Below, in pieces: positions 26,429 to 38,590 of a stretch of DNA of 64,000 nt. The notes under the pieces were generated by a model that did not search any database, was not told the origin of the DNA, and saw only the letters and a program-made list of their open reading frames with translations. The stretch covers positions 2,383,501 to 2,447,500 of the forward strand of contig NZ_CP087715.1 in assembly GCF_020991125.1 (NCBI RefSeq). The letters run 5' to 3'. The stretch comes from Microbulbifer celer. GTDB taxonomy: Bacteria; Pseudomonadota; Gammaproteobacteria; Pseudomonadales; Cellvibrionaceae. The translations under genes and the position numbers were made by a program. The stretch's first letter is position 1. Each line of letters begins with the position of its first letter.

Positions 26429-27490
26429 ATGGAAACCAATTTGGAAACACAAGCCCTCGCTCACAGCATCACCCTGGAGCCCAACGACGCCCGCCGCCTG
26501 GCCAACCTCTGTGGCCAATTTGATCAACACCTGCGCCAGATAGAACAGCGACTGGATATCGAGATCCGCAACCGCGGCAACCAGTTTGCGTTCTATGGCG
26601 ACGAAAAGTCCGCCCGCGCAGCCGGCGAAATCCTGAACAACCTCTACCGGGAAACCGGAGCCAAAGAAGACCTCACTCCGGACGAGATTCATCTCGCCCT
26701 GCAGCAGTCTGATGTGGAAGAGCTGGTCAATGGCAAGCAGCAGATTGCAGAAGGCGAAGGTGACCAGGTCGTTCTGATCCGTACCAAAAAGTGTTCCGTG
26801 CGCCCCCGCGGTCTGAACCAGCGCAAATACGTCCGTGCAGTGCAGACCAACGACATCAACTTCGGCATCGGCCCCGCCGGTACCGGTAAAACCTACCTTG
26901 CCGTCGCCTGCGCCGTGGAAGCGCTGCTGAAAGACGAGGTAGAACGTATCCTGCTGGTACGTCCGGCGGTAGAGGCCGGCGAGAAACTGGGCTTCCTGCC
27001 CGGCGACCTCAGCCAGAAGGTGGACCCGTACCTGCGCCCGCTGTACGACGCCCTCTATGAAATGCTCGGCTTCGAGACCGTGGGCAAGCTCATTGAGCGC
27101 AACGTGATTGAAGTGGCGCCGCTCGCGTACATGCGCGGTCGCACCCTGAACAACGCGTTCGTGATTCTCGATGAGAGCCAGAACACCACCCGTGAGCAGA
27201 TGAAAATGTTCCTGACGCGGATCGGCTTTGGCTCCACCGCGGTCATCACCGGCGACCCCAGCCAGGTGGATTTGCCTCGCGGCCAGGCCTCCGGCCTGCG
27301 CCACGCCATCGAGGTGTTGAGCCATGTAAACGGCATCAGCTTCACCCACTTCGGCGCCAAAGACGTGGTGCGCCACCCGCTGGTCCAGCGCATCGTAGAA
27401 GCTTATGACGTGCACGAAGCGGAAGTGGAAGCGGAGCGGGAAGCGCGCAAGGCGGCCGCGCTCAAATCCCGCGGAGAAGACGCGGCTTAG
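26429..27490 (+). CDS. ybeZ: PhoH-like NTPase YbeZ
   Basis: A 353-residue P-loop NTPase of the PhoH family. The N-terminal KH-like region (1-110) precedes the Walker A GPAGTGKT at 148-155, Walker B FVILDESQN near 240, and sensor ITGDPSQVDLP. It has a Glu/Ala/Arg-rich C-terminal tail. YbeZ works with the endoribonuclease YbeY in rRNA maturation and ribosome quality control. The ybeY gene follows 15 nt later. A TATAAC box at 26391 is a possible -10 element. Confidence 0.94.
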   Translation: METNLETQALAHSITLEPNDARRLANLCGQFDQHLRQIEQRLDIEIRNRGNQFAFYGDEKSARAAGEILNNLYRETGAKEDLTPDEIHLALQQSDVEELVNGKQQIAEGEGDQVVLIRTKKCSVRPRGLNQRKYVRAVQTNDINFGIGPAGTGKTYLAVACAVEALLKDEVERILLVRPAVEAGEKLGFLPGDLSQKVDPYLRPLYDALYEMLGFETVGKLIERNVIEVAPLAYMRGRTLNNAFVILDESQNTTREQMKMFLTRIGFGSTAVITGDPSQVDLPRGQASGLRHAIEVLSHVNGISFTHFGAKDVVRHPLVQRIVEAYDVHEAEVEAEREARKAAALKSRGEDAA

Positions 27491-27505
27491 CCGCCGTGCC
27501 CGACA

Positions 27506-28081
27506 ATGACCGAATCACGTACACCGGCCACTCCGGACGGCCCCCTGCCCGGACCCGCTGCCCCCCGGCTCACGCTGGATGTGCAGCGGGCTTTCACGCG
27601 GCCCGAGCTTCCTACCGATGAACAACTCGCCCTGTGGGCAGCTGCTGCTGTGGGCGATCACCGCAGCGAGGCTGAAATCTCCCTGCGCATCGTCGATGAA
27701 GAAGAGAGCCAGGCCTTCAACAGCCAGTACCGGGGCAGACACCAGCCCACCAACGTGCTGTCTTTTCCCGCCGACATCCCGCCGGAGCTGGGGCTTCCCC
27801 TGCTCGGTGACCTGATAATCTGTGCCCCGGTAGTGGCGCGGGAGGCGGAACAGCAGCACAAAGCACTGGCGGACCACTGGGCACACATGATGGTCCATGG
27901 CACACTGCATCTTCTGGGTTATGACCATATCGAGGACGATGAGGCCGAGATCATGGAAAATCTCGAAACCCGCACTCTGGGGCAGCTGGGTATCGACGAC
28001 CCCTATACCGAGCACACCCCCGAACAAGAACCGGCGCAAAGCGCCGAAGTAGACAGAATTTCAGACGGAACCGACGAGTAA
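27506..28081 (+). CDS. ybeY: Endoribonuclease YbeY (16S rRNA maturation)
   Basis: A 191-residue zinc metalloprotein with the signature [11 protein letters not shown], giving metal ligands His131, His135 and His141. [18 protein letters not shown] is also typical. YbeY trims 16S rRNA and removes defective 70S ribosomes. The protein is about 30 residues longer than usual, with a Pro-rich N-terminal leader (about 1-24) and an acidic, Gln/Glu-rich tail after residue 160. It lies between ybeZ and corC in the same operon, 8 nt from corC. Confidence 0.94.
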   Translation: MTESRTPATPDGPLPGPAAPRLTLDVQRAFTRPELPTDEQLALWAAAAVGDHRSEAEISLRIVDEEESQAFNSQYRGRHQPTNVLSFPADIPPELGLPLLGDLIICAPVVAREAEQQHKALADHWAHMMVHGTLHLLGYDHIEDDEAEIMENLETRTLGQLGIDDPYTEHTPEQEPAQSAEVDRISDGTDE

Positions 28082-28089
28082 CGCGGAGT

Positions 28090-28986
28090 ATGGCCACATC
28101 TATGACCACCGACGAACCCCCAAGTAGCTCCTCTTCCAACCGTCCCCGAACGGGGGAGAAAAACTGGTTGGAGAAGATACTGGGTGCTTTTTCACAAGAA
28201 CCCAAATCCCGCGATGAACTGCTGGAAATCATCAAGGACGCGGCGGAAAACAAAGTTGTAGACGCCGAAGCCCTGTCCATCATCGAGGGGGCGCTGGATG
28301 TATCCAGCCAACAGGTGCGGGAAATCATGATTCCGCGCTCGCAGATGGTTGTGGTCAGCATTGAAGACCATCCGAAGGAATTTCTGCCCAAGATAATCGA
28401 ATCCGGTCACTCCCGCTTCCCGGTAGTGGGCGAGAGCATCGATGATATCCGCGGCATCCTGCTCGCCAAAGACCTGCTGCCATTGATGCTGAAGGATCTC
28501 GACGAGTTCCGCCTTGAGGATATTATCCGCCCGGCCAATATCATTCCCGAGAGCAAACGCCTCAATATTCTGCTGCGGGAATTCCGCGAGAACCGCTATC
28601 ACATGGCCGTCGTCATCGACGAGTACGGTGGCGTTTCCGGCGTGGTGACCATTGAAGATATTCTCGAAGAGATCGTCGGCGAGATCGAAGACGAGACCGA
28701 TGAGGAAGAGGCCGACAGCTTTATCCGCAAAGTCAACGACAATGACTTTGTGGTGAAAGCACTTACCCCCATCGAGGAATTCAATGAATATTTCGAGTGC
28801 GAATTCAGCGATGAAGAATTCGACACCATTGGTGGTCTGATCATGCAGTCCTTCGGTCACCTGCCGGGGCGCGATGAAAAAACCCAGATGGGTAATTTCC
28901 TGTTCCGCGTGCTTTACGCAGACAACCGGCAGATTCACCTGTTGCGGGTGAGCCGGGAACGTCATCGAGCGCACGGCGACGATTAA
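28090..28986 (+). CDS. corC: CorC/YbeX-type CBS and transporter-associated domain protein
   Basis: A 298-residue soluble protein. A Ser/Pro-rich start is followed by two CBS domains (IPRSQMVVVSIEDHPKEFLPKI to ILLAKDLLPLM, then ILREFRENRYHMAVVIDEYGG to IEDILEEIVGEIEDETDEEE) and a C-terminal CorC_HlyC domain. YbeX is linked to Mg/Co efflux and to ribosome metabolism. It sits in the miaB-lnt cluster directly before lnt, with a 76-nt gap. Confidence 0.93.
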   Translation: MATSMTTDEPPSSSSSNRPRTGEKNWLEKILGAFSQEPKSRDELLEIIKDAAENKVVDAEALSIIEGALDVSSQQVREIMIPRSQMVVVSIEDHPKEFLPKIIESGHSRFPVVGESIDDIRGILLAKDLLPLMLKDLDEFRLEDIIRPANIIPESKRLNILLREFRENRYHMAVVIDEYGGVSGVVTIEDILEEIVGEIEDETDEEEADSFIRKVNDNDFVVKALTPIEEFNEYFECEFSDEEFDTIGGLIMQSFGHLPGRDEKTQMGNFLFRVLYADNRQIHLLRVSRERHRAHGDD

Positions 28987-29062
28987 CCCTGGAATCCGGT
29001 ACGGCATGCCGCGAACAGGCCGCCGTACCGGGAGCCGCTGATATAGCTGGCAGCCCGAATCT

Positions 29063-30667
29063 ATGTCCAGACTGCTGACCGCCCTGATCAAATCTCCCCG
29101 CCTTACCGCTTCAGTGATCGGCGCCGTTGCCGGCGGCCTGCTGACGCTTTCCCTGGCACCATTCAATTACTGGTGGTGCAGCCTACTATCGATCACGATT
29201 TTTGCCTGGCTGCTGGCCCCGGGCAGCTTTCGCAACGACGACGCAAACACCCGCTTCACCGCACGGCGCGGTTTATGGATCGCATTCTGTTACGGGTTTG
29301 GCCTGTTCGTCACCGGTGGCTCCTGGGTGTACGTATCGATTACGGATTTCGGTAATTCTTCGCCGTTTCTGGGCGTCGTCCTCACCGGCGCTTTTGTCAC
29401 CATCATGGGGTTGCTGTTTGCGCTGCCCTTTGCGGCCATCGGCCGTTTCCGCGCCCGTCCGCTGAGCTTCGCCCTCGCTTTCGCGGCACTCTGGTTTATC
29501 AGCGAGTGGTGCCGAACGTGGGTGTTTACCGGCTTTCCGTGGCTGTTCGCCGGCTACGGGCACCTCGAGACCTGGCTCGCAGGCTGGGCGCCACTGGGCA
29601 GCGTATACGGTATTGGCATCTTACTGGCGTTTACCGCTGCGGTCATCGCCCTCGCCCTGCGCGGCGCACTGACACCGCTGCACGCACCGGCAAGTGTCGC
29701 ACTGATTGCGACGGCGCTGATCCCCTGGCCTGTGGGGCTGGCACTGAAAGAGACCCAATGGACAACACCGGAAGATGACGTCGCGCGGCTCGGGTTAGTT
29801 CAGGCCAATGTTCCCCAGGAGAAAAAGTGGCTACCGGAATTCCGCGGTGAGACGATTCGCCGCTACCACACCGCCACCGAAGCACTGCACAAGCAGGATG
29901 TGGACGTGATCATCTGGCCGGAAGCGGCACTACCGCTGTTGTACCACCAGGCCCCCAACCTGATGGAAGCACTGCAACGCAACGCCGAGGAAACCGATAC
30001 CGATCTGATCACTGGCGTTCTCTATGATACGGAGCAGGATCAGCGGCGTATCATCCACAATTCCGCCGCCGTATTCGGCCACGAACAACAGGTCTACCAC
30101 AAGCGCCACCTGGTGCCGTTTGGCGAGTATGTCCCGCTGGAGGACTGGATCCGCGGCACCATCGAATTCTTCAACCTGCCGACGTCTTTCATCCGTCCGG
30201 GCCCGGAGGGCCAGCAGCCGCTGCGCGCCGGCGCGCTGTCCTGGGCCCCGTTGATCTGTTACGAAATCGTCTACCCCCAACTGGTGGCCAGCAGTGCTGG
30301 CGCGGCGGACGTACTGCTGACCCTCAGTAACGACGCCTGGTTCGGTCGCTCTATCGGCCCCCTGCAACATATGCAGATGGCGCAGATGCGCGCACTGGAA
30401 ACCCAGCGCTACCTTGTACGGGGCACCAACACGGGGGTTACCGCCATTGTGGCGCCCGATGGCCGGATCCTGCAGCAATTGCCCCAGTTCGAGCAGGCCA
30501 CACTGACCGGTGAAGTACAGGGCCGCACTGGTTTCACACCGTTCATGCATTACGGCGTGTGGGGGATTCTCGCCCTCGCCATTGTCATGCTGTTATCCGC
30601 CTGGATATGGCAGCGAAAGCCGTCAGCCTACCCCGAGCCCGAGTTTAGCGGCGACACTGCGGACTGA
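29063..30667 (+). CDS. lnt: Apolipoprotein N-acyltransferase
   Basis: A 534-residue inner-membrane enzyme that N-acylates the Cys of lipoproteins using phospholipid. Six to seven N-terminal TM helices (about 10-220) precede a periplasmic nitrilase domain. The catalytic triad is visible as Glu in IIWPEAALPLLY, Lys in the EKKWLPEF region or the conserved later Lys, and Cys in PLICYEIVYPQL. A C-terminal TM anchor (ILALAIVMLLSAWIW) is present. It matures the lipoproteins encoded in this window (retropepsin, LptE, the small Cys-rich one). Confidence 0.95.
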   Translation: MSRLLTALIKSPRLTASVIGAVAGGLLTLSLAPFNYWWCSLLSITIFAWLLAPGSFRNDDANTRFTARRGLWIAFCYGFGLFVTGGSWVYVSITDFGNSSPFLGVVLTGAFVTIMGLLFALPFAAIGRFRARPLSFALAFAALWFISEWCRTWVFTGFPWLFAGYGHLETWLAGWAPLGSVYGIGILLAFTAAVIALALRGALTPLHAPASVALIATALIPWPVGLALKETQWTTPEDDVARLGLVQANVPQEKKWLPEFRGETIRRYHTATEALHKQDVDVIIWPEAALPLLYHQAPNLMEALQRNAEETDTDLITGVLYDTEQDQRRIIHNSAAVFGHEQQVYHKRHLVPFGEYVPLEDWIRGTIEFFNLPTSFIRPGPEGQQPLRAGALSWAPLICYEIVYPQLVASSAGAADVLLTLSNDAWFGRSIGPLQHMQMAQMRALETQRYLVRGTNTGVTAIVAPDGRILQQLPQFEQATLTGEVQGRTGFTPFMHYGVWGILALAIVMLLSAWIWQRKPSAYPEPEFSGDTAD

Positions 30668-30963
30668 CGTACGGCCCGCCCTCGGACCCCCGCCCCTTAT
30701 CGGGCTCGTTCCTACCTGCCCCCTCCCGGGGGCACTGTTTACACCCCGCTGCCGTCTGCTTTCACCTACACTGCGTGAAAGCCCGGCAACGCGGCATACG
30801 GCTGCTATTATGCTGAGATATTCAGCCGGTGAAACACGGGGGCACACCTTGTTGCTTCCGTCTATTCGCCGTCCAGGCATCGGGAGTACAGGAATACGCC
30901 GGTGCGCAACAGAATGAAAACCCGAAGCGCATTCCATGGATGTGCGGCACGGACGCCCGATTT

Positions 30964-31899
30964 ATGCACTGTTTAATTACTGGCGGCACGGGACTGATAG
31001 GCCAATTATTTTGCGCCCGCTGGCTTGCGCGCGGCCATACCCTGACAGTTCTCAGTCGCAACCCGGAAAAGGTACGCCGCCTGTGCGGCGAGTCCGCCAC
31101 TGGCGTGAAAGATTTACGGCAAGTTGAGGGCCCGGTGGATGTTGTGGTCAACCTGGCGGGCGAGACCATCTCCAAGCGCTGGACCAGAAAAAACAAGCGG
31201 GAAATCCGCCACTCCAGACTCGAGCTCACCCAAGCGCTGGTGCGCTGGATACTGGACCTCAAAGAGCCGCCGCGGTATGTGCTGTCGGGATCGGCGGTGG
31301 GCTACTACGGGGACCGCGGCGGCGATCTATTGAAGGAAAGCAGTGGCCCGGGTGGCGGCTTTGCGGCGAACCTGTGCAAAGACTGGGAAGCGGCAACCCA
31401 GCCGCTTCAGGACGCCGGTATCTGTGTGGGGATCACACGCACGGCGATTGTGCTTTCCACCCGCGGCGGGGCGCTCAAGCAAATGCTGCCACCATTTCGG
31501 CTCGGGCTCGGCGGCCCCATGAGCAGCGGCGAGCACTGGATGAGCTGGATTCATGAGGAGGATATCGTCGGCCTGCTGCTGCACGCCATTGATCACCGGC
31601 TTTGCACCCCTTTCAACGCCTGCGCTCCCGAAGCAGTCACCAACAACAGCTTCTCCCGCCTGCTGGCAAGACAACTCCATCGCCCCTGCCTGATACGCAC
31701 CCCGGCGTGGGCGCTCAAGCTCATGTTCGGAGAAATGGCCGAAGAGCTGCTGCTGGCGAGCCAGAAAATGGAGCCGCGCGTAGCCCTGGATAGCGGCTAC
31801 AGCTTTGAGTTTCCTACGCTGGAAAGCGCGCTGTCTGATCTACTGGGGCGTGGCAGTAACGACCGCGCTGCGAGCCGCGCCCATCCCAAAAGCCGCTAG
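30964..31899 (+). CDS. TIGR01777-family NAD-dependent epimerase/dehydratase-like protein
   Basis: The ATG at 30964 gives MHCLITGGTGLIG, the Rossmann start; the frame is open upstream but without homology. The 311-residue extended-SDR protein has GGTGLIG at 6-12, NLAGE, and SGSAVGYYGDRG in the active-site region, plus a C-terminal DUF1731 part (LLARQLHRPCLIRTPAWALKLMFGEMAEELLLASQKMEP). E. coli YfcH and plant homologues belong here; the substrate is unknown. The 297 nt upstream contain no other gene. Confidence 0.88.
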   Translation: MHCLITGGTGLIGQLFCARWLARGHTLTVLSRNPEKVRRLCGESATGVKDLRQVEGPVDVVVNLAGETISKRWTRKNKREIRHSRLELTQALVRWILDLKEPPRYVLSGSAVGYYGDRGGDLLKESSGPGGGFAANLCKDWEAATQPLQDAGICVGITRTAIVLSTRGGALKQMLPPFRLGLGGPMSSGEHWMSWIHEEDIVGLLLHAIDHRLCTPFNACAPEAVTNNSFSRLLARQLHRPCLIRTPAWALKLMFGEMAEELLLASQKMEPRVALDSGYSFEFPTLESALSDLLGRGSNDRAASRAHPKSR

Positions 31900-31928
31900 T
31901 GGTACTAGCTAGTGATACTAGATAGTAA

Positions 31929-32330
31929 TCAGGCGGCCGCGTTATCGTCCGAGAGAATCTGTTCAAGATAACTAAGAGCGGTCTCGGAGGTCACGGGGTC
32001 CGCTTGGCACTCCATCGGCGCCGACCCCACCCACTGCGCATGCCAGCGGTACCAGGCGTGACCAGTATCACTTTCTATCTGCTGTTCGGAGGCTTTGGGT
32101 TGGCGAAGTTCCACAAAATCCGTCTGTTCCGGATCCAGCTCAAACTCCCGCACGATCTGCCCCACAAAGGTGGCAAAATTCTTACTGAACTGTGCACCGC
32201 CTTCACTACCGGAGGACAGTAGAACCAGTTGCCGCTTACCGCGGCGCGTCAGCTTGAAGCCGATCCACACCGGTCGATTGAGACGGTTGTGCAACTGCAA
32301 TGGAGACAGGGAAGTAGGAATACCCGTCAT
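31929..32330 (-). CDS. Hypothetical protein, 133 residues
   Basis: A soluble protein, no signal or TM segment. It starts MTGIPTSLSPLQLHNRLNRPVWIGFKLTR, followed by a basic strand pair, an acidic middle and an alpha-helical C-terminus rich in Ser, Glu and Asp. No family is recognised. It is convergent with the epimerase-like gene and stands alone. Confidence 0.65.
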   Translation of the reverse strand: MTGIPTSLSPLQLHNRLNRPVWIGFKLTRRGKRQLVLLSSGSEGGAQFSKNFATFVGQIVREFELDPEQTDFVELRQPKASEQQIESDTGHAWYRWHAQWVGSAPMECQADPVTSETALSYLEQILSDDNAAA

Positions 32331-32697
32331 TGGAACAGTACCTCGCTTTATTGTTATGTTGTTATTTCAGGGGGACATTCCAGGGTCCCGCCGCGCGGCT
32401 GCCGTTCTTGCGGCAACTCGACGGAAAGTGCCGGTTGTAGACTGCTTCTACTATTTTGGCCGCTTCATACATCCTGTTTAACAACACCTCGGCGCAACGG
32501 CAGATCTGCAGATCCGCCTGTACACCAATGCCTTCAGCGGCCGAAACAGTTACATAAGTAACCGGTTCGGCGCACAGTCTAGTTTTCTCACTCTCCGGCG
32601 GCAACCGCCAGGCGCGGACGGTTGGTTCACTTCGGTCAACCCACCGTCACGCAGGCCTGTTCACCGCCAGACTCTCACCTGACATTCCCACAAACGC
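32331..32697. other. Intergenic region, no convincing gene
   Basis: 367 nt between two - strand genes. An 80-codon frame starting at a TTG (32604-32362) has no family features and is not called. No structure stands out. Confidence 0.5.
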
Positions 32698-33480
32698 TCA
32701 ACAGTGGCGTACCGTGGGAAGGGGGCGCCATCGATACCACTGATCTGCCAGTAGCTCCCGGATGTATACCTGGGTGCGCAACAGGGCCGAGGCACTGGGC
32801 AACCAACGCAGCAAGCCGGCTTCACCGCGGGGAACCAGCTCTCCCGGGCTGCCCACGGGCAGCGGAATCACCTGCAGACCGGCGCGCGCGAAGCTCTCGG
32901 CAGCCCGGGGCATATGCCACCAGTGCGTCACCAACAGTACGCCTTCGACCCCGGCGTCGTGGAGAAGTGCCGCCGAATTGGAGGCATTTTCCGCCGTTGA
33001 ACGACTGCAATTCTCGCGCCAACTTACCGGGCGCTGATATAAATTCTCCAGCGCTTCCGCCATCATGCGGGCTTCCGAGGCCTGCTCCTGCTCATAGATT
33101 CGGCCGCCCGATACCAGAATCGGCAGATCCTCGGGTGCTTTGGCCGCTCCCCAGTGCACACGCTCGAGCGTTGCAGCGGACAGGCGCTCGTTACCGGTTT
33201 CCCCATCCCGGTTGCGCCCCCCACCGAGAATCACCAGAGCACCGGGCTCTACATCCGGTGCCGGCCGCTGCTGTTCCGCCAACTGCCGACCCAGCCAGCC
33301 GGAGAATACGGGTGTTGCGCAGGCCCACAGGGAGAGGACGCAGAACATAGCCAGCGGCAGAGACAGTTTTGCGAAAGGGCTGGAGGCGGGGAAAAACCAG
33401 AACACCAGTGCCAGCACCAGCCCGACGAGTGGTGCCATGGGTGGGGTTACGAGCGTCGTGAGAGCGGTTTGCAGTTCCAT
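32698..33480 (-). CDS. YdcF/ElyC-family (DUF218) envelope protein
   Basis: A 260-residue protein with two N-terminal hydrophobic segments (about 15-32 and 40-58) and a DUF218 domain (ALVILGGGRNRDGETGNERLSAATLERV, PILVSGGRI, ARMMAEALENLYQRP, LLVTHWWHMPRAAESFARAG). Relatives ElyC and SanA affect peptidoglycan and envelope integrity at low temperature or under vancomycin; biochemistry is unclear. The last residues are divergent. The gene is monocistronic. Confidence 0.85.
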   Translation of the reverse strand: MELQTALTTLVTPPMAPLVGLVLALVFWFFPASSPFAKLSLPLAMFCVLSLWACATPVFSGWLGRQLAEQQRPAPDVEPGALVILGGGRNRDGETGNERLSAATLERVHWGAAKAPEDLPILVSGGRIYEQEQASEARMMAEALENLYQRPVSWRENCSRSTAENASNSAALLHDAGVEGVLLVTHWWHMPRAAESFARAGLQVIPLPVGSPGELVPRGEAGLLRWLPSASALLRTQVYIRELLADQWYRWRPLPTVRHC

Positions 33481-33559
33481 AAGCGGCTTGCAGCATTAAA
33501 AAGTTATTGTAAGCCCCACTTCTGACGCGGTGAGGCGGCAGCAGTCATTCGGCTCGGAG

Positions 33560-34039
33560 CTATTCGGTCAGACCACCGCTGATCTGGCGAAAGCAGCCGT
33601 AGCCACAACGATGGCAGGGCGTAATCTGGGCCCCAGTTTCGGGCAAGGCGCGATAGCCACAACCCAGGCACTGCAGCTCTTCCCCCCGCGTCACGGTCTC
33701 CCCCGCCAGCGCCCATGGCTCTCCGCGGCGGATACAGCGCATCAGTGCCGGCCACGCAGTTTTGGTGGGATCGGCAGCATTCAGCAGCCAGTCGCCGGTA
33801 CGTTCTTCCAGAACCCGCAGCTCGTACTCAAGCTCATCGAAGTAATCTTCAGCCCGGTGCAGGTCATCTTTCAGCCAGGCTTTCAGGAACGCAGCCCGAT
33901 TGGCGGTTAAATCCTCCACCGCCAACTCCCCCTCTACCAGCCGCTCCAGATCCCGGCGCGCCTCGGTTGAGAGCTTGCCATCTTCATCCGGAAGTTCGGG
34001 ATTCGCGACCTTCCCGGCCTGTTTAGGTTTCTTACTCAC
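33560..34039 (-). CDS. ybeL: YbeL-like zinc-ribbon protein (DUF1451)
   Basis: The GTG at 34039 is chosen because AGGAGGG lies just upstream, giving 159 residues. The upstream part of the open frame is non-homologous. The first two thirds are helical and charged (STEARRDLERLVEGELAVEDL, YFDELEYELRVLEERTGDWLL). The C-terminus has a zinc ribbon with C124-x2-C127 and C142-x2-C145. E. coli ybeL also neighbours leuS-lptE-holA. Function unknown. Confidence 0.88.
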   Translation of the reverse strand: MSKKPKQAGKVANPELPDEDGKLSTEARRDLERLVEGELAVEDLTANRAAFLKAWLKDDLHRAEDYFDELEYELRVLEERTGDWLLNAADPTKTAWPALMRCIRRGEPWALAGETVTRGEELQCLGCGYRALPETGAQITPCHRCGYGCFRQISGGLTE

Positions 34040-34132
34040 CCTATCCCTCCTATAATTCGCCGTTTTCCGACAGAACCGCGCAGGCGGTTGGCAGAGCCGC
34101 AAGAACGGGTTCCGGTCGGAATGTCCCAATAG

Positions 34133-36760
<2,628 letters not shown>

Positions 36761-36816
36761 ATAGCCGAGAAATGGTGGATGCGCTTCGCTTACGAAGCAC
36801 AAGAGCCAGACGCGAA

Positions 36817-36941
36817 GGCCGGGTGCCGGGGGACAGTTTTCAGGAGCGTCGCAAACAGGATGTTTGCGCCGCAGCGCCCAGGGATGGGTTCTCAGGGGGG
36901 CGCCTAGCTCGGTCCTGAAAACTGTCCCCCGGTGCCCGGCC
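36817..36941. repeat. Large inverted repeat C carrying the shared 28-nt core (leuS-lptE gap)
   Basis: Arms of 29 nt (36817-36845 and 36913-36941) match except at two adjacent positions, with a perfect 20-bp inner part. Inside are an 8-bp hairpin (CGCAAACA at 36850-36857 with TGTTTGCG at 36861-36868) and the 28-nt core at 36884-36911 shared with the element at 26077-26186. It lies inside the leuS-lptE-holA unit, so it may form a strong RNA stem in that transcript. Confidence 0.85.
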
Positions 36942-36971
36942 GCCATAGCATCAGCAAAAAAACGAACCAAG

Positions 36972-37502
36972 ATGAAAACCAAAATGCTCCGCACAATCAC
37001 AATAATCCTGGCCGTAACCATCACAGCCTGTGGCTGGCACCTCCGCGGCGCACCGAAAAACTTCCCGCCGGGCAGCAAACTCTTTATCGCCACCGAAGAC
37101 CCCAGAAGCGATATTGCGGAAACCATCACCAGCCTGCTTCAGACCAGCGGCCTACCCCTGGCCGAAGCCCCCACGGAAGCCGACTACGTCCTCACCATCC
37201 ACAGTGAGACCGAACAAAAGCGTACCGTCTCCGTCGACGCCCGCGGCCGCGCCTCCGAATACGAACTCATCACCAGCGCCGAATACAGCGTGCGCGACAA
37301 CACCGGCCGCGACCTGCTCACCGAAGCCAAAGCCGACGTCTACCGGACCCTCGAATGGGACGACGACGAAGTCGTCAGTAAAGGTGAAGAGGAGCGCCTG
37401 CAGCGGGAAGAAATGCGCCGCGAACTGATCAGCCGCATCATTGACCGCCTACGCCGGATCGACATCAGTGCCCCGGTCACCGACGGCACCGTCACCCCTT
37501 GA
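36972..37502 (+). CDS. lptE: LPS-assembly lipoprotein LptE
   Basis: The ATG at 36972 gives MKTKMLRTITIILAVTITAC, a lipoprotein signal with lipidated Cys20. An earlier in-frame start would read through the inverted repeat and is rejected. The 176-residue protein has the LptE start CGWHLRGAP and the usual two-layer fold. LptE plugs the LptD barrel in the outer membrane and is needed for LPS export. The charged C-terminal helix (EEERLQREEMRRELISRIIDRL) is typical. holA follows after 24 nt. Confidence 0.93.
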   Translation: MKTKMLRTITIILAVTITACGWHLRGAPKNFPPGSKLFIATEDPRSDIAETITSLLQTSGLPLAEAPTEADYVLTIHSETEQKRTVSVDARGRASEYELITSAEYSVRDNTGRDLLTEAKADVYRTLEWDDDEVVSKGEEERLQREEMRRELISRIIDRLRRIDISAPVTDGTVTP

Positions 37503-37526
37503 ACCACTTCGCCCTGAGCCCCTGAT

Positions 37527-38531
37527 ATGCCTCGTATCAACCCGCGCCAGCTGGCACAAAACCTCCGACAGGGCCTCTACCCCCTCTACGTTGTAACCGG
37601 GGACGAGCCCCTGCTGGTTCAGGAGTGCTGCGACAACATCCGCGAAGCCGCGCGCAAACTGGGATTCAACGAACGGGAATTGCTCCATGGCGAAAACAAC
37701 TTCGACTGGGGGCAATTGCTCTCCGCCGCCGGCAGCATGTCCCTGTTCGCGGATAAGAAAATTATTGAACTGCGCCTGCCCGGCGGCAAACCAGGCGACA
37801 AAGGCAGCAAGGCCCTGCAGGAATTCGCCAACAACGCCAGCGACGAAACCCTGCTGCTACTGGTGTTACCCAGACTCGACCGCTCCCAGCTCAACAGCAA
37901 GTGGGTCAAAGCATTGGAGTCCAGAGGTGTACTGGTACAGATCTGGCCGGTGGACGCCTCGGAAATGCCGCGCTGGATTCACCAGCGCCTGCGCGCCAAC
38001 GGGCTCAATGCCGAGCCGGAAGCCATCCAGATCCTCGCCGAACGGGTGGAAGGCAACCTGCTGGCCGCCAGTCAGGAAATTGAAAAACTCAAACTGCTGG
38101 CCAATGACAGCGTCATCACCGCCGAAACCATGAGCAACGCCGTGGCCAGCTCCGCCCGTTACGATGTATTCGGCCTGATCGACAAGGCGCTGGCCGCGGA
38201 CGCCGCCGGCGCGGTCAGAACCCTGCAGGGACTGCGCGCGGAAGGCGTGGAAGCGCCCGTCGTGCTCTGGGCCATTGCCCGGGAAATCCGCAGCCTGCTC
38301 GAAATCCAGAAAAAACTCGACGAGGGCCAGCCCCTCAATCGCCTGGTGCGCATCCAGAAGCGCCAACCATTGGTGCAGGCCGCCTGCCAGCGCCTGCATC
38401 CGAGCCACCTGGAAAGTTTTCTGCTGCGCGCCCGCGCCGTGGATAACGCCATCAAGGGCGGGCGGGAAATGGATCCCTGGGCTGGCCTGCTGGAGTTGAC
38501 CCTCAACCTGTCGGGCAAGCGCAGTATTTGA
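37527..38531 (+). CDS. holA: DNA polymerase III subunit delta
   Basis: A 334-residue clamp-loader subunit. The N-terminal AAA+-like domain lacks a functional P-loop as expected (LYPLYVVTGDEPLLVQECCDNIREAARK). Later blocks include LVLPRLDRSQLNSKWVKALES, IHQRLRANGLNAEPEAIQILAERVEGNLLAASQEIEKL and YDVFGLIDKALAADA. Delta opens the beta clamp during loading. It is the last gene of the leuS-lptE-holA unit and ends 60 nt from the convergent chitinase gene. Confidence 0.94.
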   Translation: MPRINPRQLAQNLRQGLYPLYVVTGDEPLLVQECCDNIREAARKLGFNERELLHGENNFDWGQLLSAAGSMSLFADKKIIELRLPGGKPGDKGSKALQEFANNASDETLLLLVLPRLDRSQLNSKWVKALESRGVLVQIWPVDASEMPRWIHQRLRANGLNAEPEAIQILAERVEGNLLAASQEIEKLKLLANDSVITAETMSNAVASSARYDVFGLIDKALAADAAGAVRTLQGLRAEGVEAPVVLWAIAREIRSLLEIQKKLDEGQPLNRLVRIQKRQPLVQAACQRLHPSHLESFLLRARAVDNAIKGGREMDPWAGLLELTLNLSGKRSI

Positions 38532-38590
38532 AACCGGCACCGCCACGTTTCGCATCGCGATACCGGTTTTACCGCATCCAGTTTAAAAGC

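Noticed and set aside
32362..32604. 80-codon - strand frame upstream of the 133-residue hypothetical gene
   Set aside because: TTG start, weak ribosome site and no family-like sequence; treated as non-coding.
36864..36971. Upstream extension of the lptE reading frame to 36864
   Set aside because: It would read through the large inverted repeat and destroy the lipoprotein signal; ATG 36972 is used.
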